Shown here piece by piece: positions 8,721 to 16,710 of a stretch of DNA of 64,000 nt (position 1 is the stretch's first letter; every line of letters begins with the position of its first letter). Source of the stretch: Serinicoccus marinus DSM 15273 (GTDB lineage Bacteria; Actinomycetota; Actinomycetes; Actinomycetales; Dermatophilaceae); NCBI RefSeq assembly GCF_008386315.1, contig NZ_CP043808.1, positions 2,356,001-2,420,000 of the forward strand. Reading direction: 5' to 3'. The position numbers and the translations under genes are program-made. The notes beneath the pieces were generated by a model that was not told the origin of the DNA, did not search any database, and saw nothing but the letters and a program-made list of their open reading frames with translations.

Positions 8721-9886
8721 CCGGTCTGCTCGGCCTCGTCCTCGAGCTCCTGCTCGCACGTGGGCAGACCCAGCTCGCCGAGCTCCGAGGGCTCGGCGGC
8801 CGACACCTCGTCGAGGACCGACAGGGCGTCGTCGAAGGTGGTCACGGGGATGACGGTCAGCCCCCGGGGGTCGGCCTCGGCGACCTCGCCGCAGTTGTCG
8901 CTCGGCGCGAGGAAGACCTCGGCGCCCGCCTCGCGGGCGGCATACATCTTCTGGGTGATCCCGCCGATCCCCCCGACACCCCCCGCGCCCGTGATGGTGC
9001 CGGTCCCGGCGATCGACCGCCCGCCGGTCAACGGGCCCGGGGTGATCTCGTCGTAGACGGCCAGCGAGAACATCAGCCCGGCGCTCGGACCGCCGACGTT
9101 GCCCGCGTCGATCGTGACGTCGTAGGGGTTGTCGTAGACCGGCGCGAGGTAGACGCCCACGATGGTGCGGCCACTCTCCTCGTCCAGCCGGGTCGGCACC
9201 TGGAGCTCGAGCTCCTCGCCCGCGCGACGCACGGTCACCGGCACCTCCTCCCCGGGCTCGAAGGCCTGGATCTGGTCCCGCACCGCGGTGGTGTCACCCA
9301 CCTGCGTACCGGCCACGTCGAGGATCTCGTCCTCCACCTCGAGGACCCCATCGGCGGGCGCGTCGGCGATCACCTGGGCCACGACGACGCTCTCGGCGAT
9401 CTCCACGCCCTGGGCCCGGAGGGCGACCACGGCGGCGTCGTCCTGGGAGTGCTGCATGAGCTCGGTGTTCTGCTCCCGCACCTGCTCCGCGGTGACGTCC
9501 TCGGGGAAGACCTCCTCGCGGGGGACCACGGACGTGGACGGGTCCAGCGCGCCCCGCAGCGCCTCCCACGCGGTGACGGTGTCCCCCGGGCCCCCTTGCA
9601 GCCGGATCGTGGTGAAGTAGAGGTGACCCGTGGCGTCGTCGTAGCTCTCGAGCTCCTGGTCCACGCTGACGACATCCGCGCCGTCGACCTCCCCCAACGT
9701 GTCGTAGACCGGGCCGGGCACGTAGATGACCCGTTGGACCGGGACGAGGTTGAGGAGCGAGCCGATCACCACACCGACAGCCACGACCACGAGGAGCAGG
9801 GCCGAGCGGCGACCGACCCGCGTGTGCGGCGGTTGCTCCAGGGGTGTCGTGCCGGCGTCCGGTCGGTCCGTGGCACCGCCGGTCAC
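8717..9886 (-). CDS. YlbL-type membrane PDZ domain / Lon-like serine protease
   Basis: 389 residues from GTG 9886. One N-terminal transmembrane segment (SALLLVVVAVGVVIGSLLNL) is followed by a PDZ domain around residues 145-225. The C-terminal Lon-type protease domain has its serine in GGPSAGLMFSL and its lysine in GGITQKMYAA, so the Ser-Lys dyad is intact. Bacillus YlbL and mycobacterial Rv3194c are relatives, and some have roles in envelope or DNA-damage checkpoint proteolysis. The start at 9886 is preferred because its GTGA overlaps the moaE stop (9883-9885); a GTG at 9898 is also possible. Its 3' end overlaps the PPA1309 gene. Confidence 0.92.
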   Translation of the reverse strand: MTGGATDRPDAGTTPLEQPPHTRVGRRSALLLVVVAVGVVIGSLLNLVPVQRVIYVPGPVYDTLGEVDGADVVSVDQELESYDDATGHLYFTTIRLQGGPGDTVTAWEALRGALDPSTSVVPREEVFPEDVTAEQVREQNTELMQHSQDDAAVVALRAQGVEIAESVVVAQVIADAPADGVLEVEDEILDVAGTQVGDTTAVRDQIQAFEPGEEVPVTVRRAGEELELQVPTRLDEESGRTIVGVYLAPVYDNPYDVTIDAGNVGGPSAGLMFSLAVYDEITPGPLTGGRSIAGTGTITGAGGVGGIGGITQKMYAAREAGAEVFLAPSDNCGEVAEADPRGLTVIPVTTFDDALSVLDEVSAAEPSELGELGLPTCEQELEDEAEQTG

Positions 9887-10311
9887 AGTCCCACCCACTC
9901 GTGCGCCTGGTCGCCGAACTGCTGTCGCTTCCAGACCGGTATGCCCTGCTTCAGCTCCTCGATCAACCGGCGGCCGGCCTCGAAGGCCAGGCCCCGGTGG
10001 TCGGCCGAGACCGCGCAGACGACCGCGAGATCACCCACCTCGAGCTGTCCCACACGGTGCACGGCATACACCCCGCGCACCTCCGCCGGCGCGGCCACGG
10101 CGGACGCCAGGTCACGCAGCCTCGCCTCGGCGTCGGGATGGGCCGAGTAGTCCAGCCGGGTCACCCCTTCGCGACCCCCGTCGTGCTCCCGGACCGTGCC
10201 CACGAAGAGCGTCACCGCCCCCGCGCGTGGGTGGCGCACCGCGGCGAAGGCCTCGTCCAGCGACAGCGGCTCCCCGCTGACGCCCGCGACGATCGTCTGG
10301 TCCTCGGTCAC
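9883..10311 (-). CDS. moaE: molybdopterin synthase catalytic subunit MoaE
   Basis: 142 residues from GTG 10311. The family features are present: GAVTLFVGTVREHD near the N-terminus, and the lysine-bearing active-site loop KQGIPVWKRQQF near residue 125. MoaE transfers sulfur from the MoaD thiocarboxylate to precursor Z to make molybdopterin. The start is chosen because CATGAT (10318-10323) lies six bases upstream like a leaderless -10 box; ATG 10329 is an in-frame alternative. No moaD or other molybdenum cofactor gene is in this window, so its partners must be elsewhere. It is translationally coupled to the downstream YlbL gene. Confidence 0.93.
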   Translation of the reverse strand: MTEDQTIVAGVSGEPLSLDEAFAAVRHPRAGAVTLFVGTVREHDGGREGVTRLDYSAHPDAEARLRDLASAVAAPAEVRGVYAVHRVGQLEVGDLAVVCAVSADHRGLAFEAGRRLIEELKQGIPVWKRQQFGDQAHEWVGL

Positions 10312-10500
10312 CGCGTCATCATGCCCCATCCGCCACCGGCCCGCGTCGCCCGGCCCGCACCTGGCCGCGGAGGGAACTCTGAGCGGTCCGCAGGTGTTGT
10401 CCCGGTGCCGACCGTCACGGCGGTGCGCGACCACGCAGGCCACCCGGTCACGGGTAGTGGCAGGCTGGGTGTCGAGATCGGACGAGAGAAGGACGAGGAC

Positions 10501-11928
10501 GTGGCAGACCAGGAGAACCCCGAACGGCGGGACGAGCCCGACCCCCTGGAGGCGTTGTTCGGCGGCCCGGTGCCGCCCGAGCTGCGCGAGACCCTGAACT
10601 CGATGGGCCTGTCCGACCTGGGCCCGGACCAGGTGGCGCAGATGCGCTCACAGATGGAGATGCTGATGGGGTCCGGCGGGGACGACGGGCCGGTCAACTC
10701 CGAGCTGGCGCACGACGTCGCACGGCAGGTCGTGGCCGAGCACGGCGACTCCACGATCGGCGGGGCCACCCGTCGTGACGTCGACCAGGTCGTGCAGGTG
10801 GCCACGCTGTGGCTGGACCAGGTGACGGACATGCCCCGACCGGAGGGGAGCGCCGTGGCGCTGAGCCGGGCCGAGTGGGTCGAGCGCACGCTCCCGGTGT
10901 GGGAGCGGCTGACCACACCGGTCGCCGAGGGGCTCCAGGCGGCCATGACCTCCGCGATGGAGCAGCAGCTCGGCCAGCTGGGTGAGGACGGTGCGCCGTC
11001 GATCCCCGGGCTCCCGCCGGGCATGAACCCCGCCGCGATGATGGGCCAGATGACGCCGATGGTGCGGCGCATGGCGTCCAGCATGTTCGGCGGGCAGGTC
11101 GGCCAGGCGGTCGGCACCCTGGCCGGGGACGTCCTGTCCGGGACCGAGGTCGGCCTTCCGGTGCTCGGTGACGAGGACGTCGCCATGCTGCCGGCCAACG
11201 TCGCCGCCTTCGCCGAGGGGCTCGAGGTCGACAGCGGCGAGGTGCACCTCTACCTCGCGCTGCGGGAGGCCGCCCGGGTGCGGCTCTTCGCCGGCGTCCC
11301 GTGGCTCGGTCCGCAGCTCCTGACGGCGGTCGAGGACTACGCCCGGGACATCAAGATCAACACCGAGGGCATCGAGGAGGCCGTGCGGCAGGTGGACCCG
11401 CAGGACCCCGAGGCCTTGCAGGGCGCACTCGGGGACAGCCTCTTCTCCCCCGAGCCCAGCCCGGCGCAGCAGGCTGCCCTGACCCGCCTGGAGACGCTGC
11501 TCGCCCTCGTCGAGGGCTGGGTCGACGTCGTCGCGGACCAGGCCGCGGAGGGGCACCTCCCGCACGCCGAGGCGATGGCGGAGGCGGTCCGTCGCCGGCG
11601 GGCCACAGGCGGGCCGGCGGAGAAGACCTTCGCCTCGCTCGTGGGGCTGGAGCTCCGGCCCCGCCGGCTCCGCGACGCCGCCAACCTCTGGGCGGCCCTG
11701 GAGTCGAAGCATGGGCGAGACGCCCGGGACGAGGCGTGGGGTCACCCCGACGTCGCGCCGACCGGCGCCGACCTCGACGACCCGCTGGGCTTCGTCGACC
11801 GGCACGGTGCGCTCGCGTCCGGCCTCACCGTCACCGACGAGGACATCGAGAAGCTCCTCGGTGGGGCGGCCGCGCCGGAGGAGGAGTCCGACGAGGGCCG
11901 CGGCGACGAGGGCCCACGACACTCCTGA
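10501..11928 (+). CDS. DUF2342 / zincin-like putative zinc-dependent metalloprotease
   Basis: 475 residues from GTG 10501 with an AAGGACGAGG ribosome site. The body (DPLEALFGG, LWLDQVTDMP, GQMTPMVRRMASSMFGGQVGQAVG, FVDRHGALASG) matches the actinobacterial DUF2342 family, often labelled zinc-dependent metalloprotease. In the segment that normally carries the putative metal-binding site, this copy reads LYLALREAARVRLFAGVPWL. I see no HExxH and no histidine in that stretch, so catalysis should not be assumed. The gene precedes a ThiF/cyclodehydratase-like gene by 50 bp and sits near whiB7. From memory this is the same order as mycobacterial Rv3195-Rv3196-whiB7. Confidence 0.85.
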   Translation: MADQENPERRDEPDPLEALFGGPVPPELRETLNSMGLSDLGPDQVAQMRSQMEMLMGSGGDDGPVNSELAHDVARQVVAEHGDSTIGGATRRDVDQVVQVATLWLDQVTDMPRPEGSAVALSRAEWVERTLPVWERLTTPVAEGLQAAMTSAMEQQLGQLGEDGAPSIPGLPPGMNPAAMMGQMTPMVRRMASSMFGGQVGQAVGTLAGDVLSGTEVGLPVLGDEDVAMLPANVAAFAEGLEVDSGEVHLYLALREAARVRLFAGVPWLGPQLLTAVEDYARDIKINTEGIEEAVRQVDPQDPEALQGALGDSLFSPEPSPAQQAALTRLETLLALVEGWVDVVADQAAEGHLPHAEAMAEAVRRRRATGGPAEKTFASLVGLELRPRRLRDAANLWAALESKHGRDARDEAWGHPDVAPTGADLDDPLGFVDRHGALASGLTVTDEDIEKLLGGAAAPEEESDEGRGDEGPRHS

Positions 11929-11978
11929 CCTGTGGACAGCGGACCAGGCCCCCGGCCTGGACGTGGCAAGGTCGGCCC

Positions 11979-12740
11979 ATGGGCGAGGGAGGGACCACGC
12001 AGCACGGGGTCGCCTGGTGGCCGACCGGGACCGACGGCCGACTCCAGGTGGGTGTCGGTGCCGGCGCCTGGAGGGTGGACGGCTGGGTGCGTCCGGACCA
12101 TCCGGAGGACCCCGGATGGCAGTTCCTGCGCCGCCTCGGCAGCGCCTCGGCCGCCCCTCCCCGCGACGACCGGGTGCCCGTCGTCCGGGGCGAGGGCCCG
12201 GTGGCGGACGCGCTCCGACTCGCCCTGTGGGCCACGACATCAGGGAGGGTGTCCGGGCCCGGCGCGGCGGGACGGCGCCGGACGGAGCCCTCGCCGCGGG
12301 TGGTGCTCGTCCACGACCACGCCGTGCCGGTGGGCACGGCTCGCGCCCCGGGGGTGGTCGGCCGAGCCGTGCTGCCCGTGGTCGCGCAGACCGCCCGGAT
12401 CGTCATCGGTCCGTGGACCGGGCTCCCCGGGTCGCCCTGCCTGCACTGCCTGGACCTCCACCGCCGGGATCGCGACCCCGGGTGGCCCGGTGCCGCAGCA
12501 GCGCTCGTCGACCCGCTCACCGCCCCGCTGCCGCCGGACCATCCGCCGGAGGTGCTCGACGCCGTGACCGCGCTGGTCGTGCTGCTGACGCGGTCAGCCA
12601 TCCCGCCGGTCGTCGGCACCGCTCACGAGATCGGCGCCTCCCCACCGCACCTGGTGGCGCGACGGTGGCCACCGCACCCCGGCTGCCCCTGGCACGAGCC
12701 GAGGCAGCCGGGGCGGGTCGCCGGCGGGGGTGATGTCTAG
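11979..12740 (+). CDS. ThiF / cyclodehydratase-like protein of unknown function
   Basis: 253 residues from ATG 11979. The clearest signature is GSPCLHCLDLHRRDRDPGWP near residue 150, a CxxC plus RxDxDPxWP block seen in actinobacterial proteins annotated as 'bacteriocin biosynthesis cyclodehydratase' or ThiF-like. Two further cysteine/histidine residues occur in the tail PPHPGCPWHEP, so a four-ligand metal site is plausible. No ATP-binding GxGxxG loop is obvious, and no YcaO or precursor peptide gene is nearby, so a RiPP role is unproven. CAAGGT at 11967-11972, six bases upstream, could be a leaderless -10. Its stop overlaps the convergent whiB7 stop. Confidence 0.65.
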   Translation: MGEGGTTQHGVAWWPTGTDGRLQVGVGAGAWRVDGWVRPDHPEDPGWQFLRRLGSASAAPPRDDRVPVVRGEGPVADALRLALWATTSGRVSGPGAAGRRRTEPSPRVVLVHDHAVPVGTARAPGVVGRAVLPVVAQTARIVIGPWTGLPGSPCLHCLDLHRRDRDPGWPGAAAALVDPLTAPLPPDHPPEVLDAVTALVVLLTRSAIPPVVGTAHEIGASPPHLVARRWPPHPGCPWHEPRQPGRVAGGGDV

Positions 12741-13048
12741 GCCGCCACCTCGTCCTTGCGCGGGCGTCCGCGCGGGCGCTTGCGCGGCACCACCCGTCCC
12801 TGGAGCAGCAGCTGCCCGCCCCAGACACCCCAGGGCTCACGACGCTCCAGAGCGCCGGCGAGACACATCTCGCGCAGGGGGCACGGGCCGCACAGCTCCT
12901 TGGCGTGCTCGACCTCCGCTGGAAGCTCGGCGAACCACAGGTCCGCGGGCTGCTCCCGGCACGGCAGGTCGCCGTCCCCGCGGGCGACGAGGTGCGGGCC
13001 TGAACCGGTGTCGGTCATCTGCTGCTGCCGGCGCGCTGGGCGGTACAC
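12737..13048 (-). CDS. whiB7: WhiB7 transcription factor, intrinsic antibiotic resistance regulator
   Basis: 103 residues from GTG 13048. Four cluster cysteines at 30, 53, 56 and 62 bind the [4Fe-4S] centre. The WhiB turn EPWGVWGG follows at 71-78, and the C-terminal AT-hook RPRGRPRK (91-98) is the hallmark that separates WhiB7 from other WhiB proteins. WhiB7 binds sigma-A region 4 and activates resistance genes when translation is inhibited. The GTG is preferred over ATG 13018 because AGGAAGG lies seven bases before it. The coding region follows a long leader with upstream ORF and hairpin (13175-13428). A longer reading frame extending to 13771 is not coding. Confidence 0.95.
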   Translation of the reverse strand: MYRPARRQQQMTDTGSGPHLVARGDGDLPCREQPADLWFAELPAEVEHAKELCGPCPLREMCLAGALERREPWGVWGGQLLLQGRVVPRKRPRGRPRKDEVAA

Positions 13049-13174
13049 GGCGGTTCCTTCCTGATGTCGGTGCTGGTGCTCGTGCGAGGTGCTGGTCGTC
13101 ACTGCGATCTCGATTCCGTGGAGGTGGGGTCCGAGGAGACCGCTCGTGACGCCGATGCCGGCGGGCAACGAGAA

Positions 13175-13207
13175 CGGCCGCGGATCCTCGGGGAGGACTC
13201 GCGGCCG
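13175..13207 (-). terminator. attenuator-like hairpin in the whiB7 leader
   Basis: On the minus strand the arms CGGCCGCG and CGCGGCCG (outer 8 bp) enclose a further 5-bp stem (TCCTC/GAGGA) with a three-base loop. The stem is followed by TTCTCGTT, a modest U-rich tract. It lies 24 bases after the upstream ORF stop and 126 bases before the whiB7 start. By analogy with mycobacterial and streptomycete whiB7 leaders, ribosome stalling on the upstream ORF would relieve termination here. Confidence 0.7.
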
Positions 13208-13230
13208 GAGAGTGGAAGGAAGGATGCCTT

Positions 13231-13428
13231 CTACGGTGTCCGGGAGGAGCCCAGGCCCAGGGCGGGGTCGACAGCGTGCGGGGACGTCGTCTCGACGGCG
13301 GGGCCGAAGGACCCCGGGACGAACGCACCGGACACGCGGAGGGCGTCGCGGTGGCGACGGCTCCGGAGGGTGGGCGTGTCGTCGGTCGAGCAGACGGCGA
13401 GTCCGCCGGTGACGATCATGTTCTCCAT
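13231..13428 (-). CDS. upstream leader ORF of whiB7
   Basis: A 65-codon reading frame starting MENMIVTGGLAVCSTDD and ending at TAG 13231-13233. A strong ribosome site GAGGAGGG lies six bases before the ATG. It falls wholly inside the transcribed leader between the predicted whiB7 promoter and the attenuator hairpin. Known whiB7 leaders carry an upstream ORF whose translation state controls readthrough. I do not recognise the peptide and infer the role from position. It is arginine-rich in the middle (RSRRHRDALR), which could make ribosome progress sensitive to conditions. Confidence 0.6.
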   Translation of the reverse strand: MENMIVTGGLAVCSTDDTPTLRSRRHRDALRVSGAFVPGSFGPAVETTSPHAVDPALGLGSSRTP

Positions 13429-13494
13429 CGTGGTCCACCCTCCTCTCGTCTGTGCGCGACCCCAGCACCGCACGGGCGTGGGCTTGACTCCACC

Positions 13495-13535
13495 ACTGTA
13501 TTCCGGTGCCGCGACCGACCGCAACGGTATTTACC
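13495..13535 (-). promoter_or_regulatory. whiB7 promoter with AT-rich WhiB7-type element
   Basis: On the minus strand the -10 TACAGT (13495-13500) and -35 TTGCGG (13519-13524) are 18 bases apart. Immediately upstream of the -35 is GGTAAATACC (13526-13535), the only strongly A/T-rich patch nearby. WhiB7 is known to recognise an AT-rich element just upstream of the -35, so autoregulation is expected. Together with the leader, bases 13049-13566 (518 bp without a conventional gene) are accounted for as whiB7 control region. Confidence 0.7.
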
Positions 13536-13566
13536 GGCGGGTCGGTCCCGACCGGTGCAGCCCGGG

Positions 13567-15678
13567 CTACGGGACCTCGTGACTGGTGCCCTCGGCCAGG
13601 ATGCTGAGCACCGCCTCGCCGTAGAGATCGAGCTTGCGCTCCCCCACGCCGGAGATCTGCGCCAGCGCCTGCTGGTCCCGCGGTGCACGCTCGGCGATGG
13701 CGATCAGGGTCGCGTCGGTGAAGACGACGTAGGCCGGCACAGAGCCCTCCTGCGCGACCTGGCGCCGCCACTCACGCAGTGCCTCGAAGACCTGCTCGTC
13801 GTAGGTCGGCGGACAGTCCGAGCACCGGCCGATCTTGCGCTCGGCGGCGGCCGACAGGATCGCCGAGCAGGTCCGGCAGGTCCGCGGCGGGGCCGGCGTG
13901 CGGCGCCTCTCCCGACGGCGCGTCGGCCGGGTAGACGCCGGGACGCCCAGCACACCGGCTGCGGGGCCGAGGAAACGGGACAGCGACCGGGTGCTGCGCG
14001 CGCCAGGGGTGCGCGCGCCGGCCCAGCTGAGCTCGAGGCGCGCTCGCGCCCGGGTCAGCCCGACGTAGAGCAGCCGGCGTTCCTCCTCGACGCGCTCCGC
14101 GGTGTCGGCGAGGGTGATGGGCAGCAGGCCCTCGCTGCAGCCGACGAGGAAGACCGCGTCCCACTCCAGACCCTTCGCCGCGTGCAGGGATGCCAGCGTG
14201 ATGCCCTGCACCGTGGGCGCGTGCTGCTCGGCAGCCCGCCGGTCGAGCTCGACGACCAGGTCACCGAGCCGGGCCTGCGGGGACTGGCCGGCCAGCGAGT
14301 CGGCCAGGAGGGCGAGCGCCTGCAGGCTCTCCCATCGCTCCCGGACCGATCCCGATCCCTGCGGAGGACGCGGGGCCCAGCCGGCCCCGGCCAGCACGTG
14401 ACGCACCAGATCGCCGAGCGCGCTGCTGCCGTCGTCCGACCGCACGGCCCCGCGCAGCAGCAGGATCGCGTTGCGCACCTCGGAGCGGGAGAAGAAGCGC
14501 TCGCCGCCGCGGACCAGGTAGGGGATGCCGCCCCGGGCCAGCGCGTTCTCGATCACCTCCGACTGGCTGTTGGTGCGGAACAGCACGGCGATCTCGCTCG
14601 GCGGGACACCCTCCTCGAGCAGCCGCGACACGGCGTCGGCGGTGCCCTGCGCCTCCGCCTCGTCGTCCGCGTAGGAGACGAGCGTCGGCGCCGGACCGTC
14701 CGCGGACTGCGCGACGAGCGTCCCGGGGCGTTGTCCGCCGCCCGGGGCGGGGCGCGCGCCGAGCACGAGGTTGGCCAGGTGCACCACCTGCGGGGTGCTC
14801 CGGTAGTTGCGCACGAGCGCCACCCGGCGCGCCTCCGGGTACTGACGGGTGAAGCCCAGGAGATGGTCGGCGCTGGCCCCGGTGAAGGAGTAGATCGACT
14901 GGGCCGGGTCACCGACCACGCAGAGGTCCTGGCGCCGTCCGCGCCAGAGCTCGAGGAGCCGTTGCTGCAGCGGGTTCACGTCCTGGTACTCGTCGACGAC
15001 GAAGTGGCGGTACTGCTGGTGGATCGCGGCGGCGATCTGCGGGTGCTCGTCCAGCATGCCCACGGTCAGCAGCAGGACGTCCTCGAAGTCGATGACGTGC
15101 CGCTCGGCGCAGACCTCGTGGTAGCTGTCCATCAACCGGGCCATCGCCGTCGCGTCCAGGTCGGCGACCTGCCTGCCCTGCCGCTGCGCGCGGGCCGGGT
15201 AGGTCTGCGCGGTGAGCATCGACACCTTGGCCCACTCGATCTCGGCGGACGCGTCCCGCAGCGCCGCCCGGTCGAGGCGCAGGTGGAGCCGCCCGGCCGC
15301 CTCCGCGACGGCCGGCGCCTTGTGCGCGACGACCGTGGGCGGTGGTCCGCCGACCGCCTGCGGCCAGAAGTACTGCAGCTGGCGCAGCGCAGCGGCATGG
15401 AAGGTCCTGGCTTGGACCCCGGCGACACCCAGCCCCCGCAGCCGGGTCCGCATCTCCCCCGCGGCCCGGGCGGTGAACGTCACCGCGAGCACCCGGTCGG
15501 GCGGGTAGGCGCCGCTGGCCACGCCGTAGGCGATGCGATGGGTGATGGCGCGCGTCTTGCCCGTCCCTGCCCCGGCGAGGACCACCATCGGACCGAGGGG
15601 CGCGCTCGCCACCTCACGCTGCTCCGGGTCGAGGCCGTCCAGCAACCGGTCGGGGTCGGGCGGGGCCGACCCGCTCAC
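13567..15678 (-). CDS. uvrD2: ATP-dependent DNA helicase UvrD2
   Basis: 703 residues, superfamily 1A helicase. Walker A is VVLAGAGTGKTRAITHR near residue 35, Walker B is FVVDEYQDVNPLQQR, motif III is VVGDPAQSIYSFTGAS, and motif V/VI are LASLHAAKGLEWDAVFLVG and VGLTRARARLELSW. The C-terminus has a CxxC...CxxC cysteine pattern (CRTCSAIL, CSDC) and an HRDC-type domain (QISGVGERKLDLYG), the arrangement of actinobacterial UvrD2. The GTG start at 15678 overlaps the nudC stop in a GTGA quartet. Co-transcription with nudC and proximity to adnAB fit a repair cluster. Confidence 0.95.
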   Translation of the reverse strand: MSGSAPPDPDRLLDGLDPEQREVASAPLGPMVVLAGAGTGKTRAITHRIAYGVASGAYPPDRVLAVTFTARAAGEMRTRLRGLGVAGVQARTFHAAALRQLQYFWPQAVGGPPPTVVAHKAPAVAEAAGRLHLRLDRAALRDASAEIEWAKVSMLTAQTYPARAQRQGRQVADLDATAMARLMDSYHEVCAERHVIDFEDVLLLTVGMLDEHPQIAAAIHQQYRHFVVDEYQDVNPLQQRLLELWRGRRQDLCVVGDPAQSIYSFTGASADHLLGFTRQYPEARRVALVRNYRSTPQVVHLANLVLGARPAPGGGQRPGTLVAQSADGPAPTLVSYADDEAEAQGTADAVSRLLEEGVPPSEIAVLFRTNSQSEVIENALARGGIPYLVRGGERFFSRSEVRNAILLLRGAVRSDDGSSALGDLVRHVLAGAGWAPRPPQGSGSVRERWESLQALALLADSLAGQSPQARLGDLVVELDRRAAEQHAPTVQGITLASLHAAKGLEWDAVFLVGCSEGLLPITLADTAERVEEERRLLYVGLTRARARLELSWAGARTPGARSTRSLSRFLGPAAGVLGVPASTRPTRRRERRRTPAPPRTCRTCSAILSAAAERKIGRCSDCPPTYDEQVFEALREWRRQVAQEGSVPAYVVFTDATLIAIAERAPRDQQALAQISGVGERKLDLYGEAVLSILAEGTSHEVP

Positions 15679-16619
15679 CGGGGGACCGCCGGGCCGTCGC
15701 CCGGGAGCGCCGCGCCGTACCACTCCTGGATCAGCCGGTGCGCGATGGAGACCCGGGAGGGCAGCGTCAGCCGGCCCGACCGTATGCCCTCGTCCAGCTC
15801 GGCGCGGGAGTACCACCCCGCGGAGCGCAGCTCGCTCTGCTGGACGCGCAGGTCGGTGTCCAGCGCGCGGGCGCGGTAGCCCACCATCAGCGACGCCGGG
15901 AACGGCCACGGCTGGTTGCCTCGGTAGCGCAGGTCGGTCACGGTGACGCCGACCTCCTCGGCAACCTCGCGGGTCACGGCTGCCTCCAGCGACTCTCCCG
16001 CCTCGACGAAACCGGCGAGCACCGACACGCGCCCCTCCGGCCAGGGCAGCCCGGTCGCGAGGAGCAAGCGGTCGTCCTCGTCGGTGACCGCCATGATCAC
16101 CGCGGGGTCGGTGCGTGGGTGGTGCTGGGAACCGTCGCGCGGGCACCGGCGCACCCAGCCGCCCTGCACGACCTCGGTGGCCGAGCCGCAGCGCGGGCAG
16201 TGACCGTGCCGCGCGTGCCAGCCCTGCAGCGCCGTGGCCGCCGTCAGCAACCCCGCATCGGCGTCGTCGAGGTCTGCACCCACCTCCCGCAGACCGGCCC
16301 AGGAGCCTCCTGCGGCACCCGAGCCCCGCTCGTCGCCGTCTGCCTCTCGGGCGGTTGTCACCGCGACGTAGTCGACCCCCGCGTGCCTCCCGAGGAACCA
16401 GGGCTCCCGCCCGGGGTCCTCGGGCTCCGGCGCACGCAGCCGCAGCCGCGCAGGATCGCGCTCGACCGGGGCCGTCGCGCCGCGCAGCTCCAGCACTCTC
16501 GTCGCCGGACGTCCCAGCATCGCCGCCAACTCGGGGTCGTCGGTGCGGACGCTCGCCCACCGATCGACCCGTGACCGGGAGAGGGCGAGGTCGAGATAGG
16601 TCTCGTCGGCTGCCGTCAC
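15675..16619 (-). CDS. nudC: NAD+/NADH diphosphatase NudC
   Basis: 314 residues. A zinc ribbon (CPRCGSATEV ... RRCPRDGSQHHPRTDP) precedes the Nudix box GFVEAGESLEAAVTREVAEE, and the NudC-specific SQPWPFPxS motif appears as NQPWPFPASLM. The enzyme hydrolyses NADH and removes NAD caps from RNA in other bacteria. The fourth zinc ligand may be His instead of Cys. The GTG start 16619 is supported by TACAGT (16626-16631) six bases upstream; the longer frame to 16952 has no support. It is translationally coupled to uvrD2. In mycobacteria the same pair (Rv3199c-Rv3198c) stands downstream of adnAB. Confidence 0.94.
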   Translation of the reverse strand: MTAADETYLDLALSRSRVDRWASVRTDDPELAAMLGRPATRVLELRGATAPVERDPARLRLRAPEPEDPGREPWFLGRHAGVDYVAVTTAREADGDERGSGAAGGSWAGLREVGADLDDADAGLLTAATALQGWHARHGHCPRCGSATEVVQGGWVRRCPRDGSQHHPRTDPAVIMAVTDEDDRLLLATGLPWPEGRVSVLAGFVEAGESLEAAVTREVAEEVGVTVTDLRYRGNQPWPFPASLMVGYRARALDTDLRVQQSELRSAGWYSRAELDEGIRSGRLTLPSRVSIAHRLIQEWYGAALPGDGPAVPR

Positions 16620-16710
16620 CCGTCCACTGTAGGCGTCCCCACCGACGAGCTTGGGGGCGTGCCGGGGGGATTGCCGCGCGTCGGCGTCGGCACGGCATAC
16701 CGTGGGAGCC

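Noticed and set aside
12150..12740. A RiPP (bacteriocin) gene cluster suggested by the cyclodehydratase-like protein
   Set aside because: No YcaO, precursor peptide, dehydrogenase or exporter gene is in the neighbourhood.
13049..13771. N-terminal extension of whiB7 to 344 residues
   Set aside because: WhiB7 proteins are about 90-120 residues; the extension crosses the promoter and attenuator, and a strong ribosome site stands at the short start.
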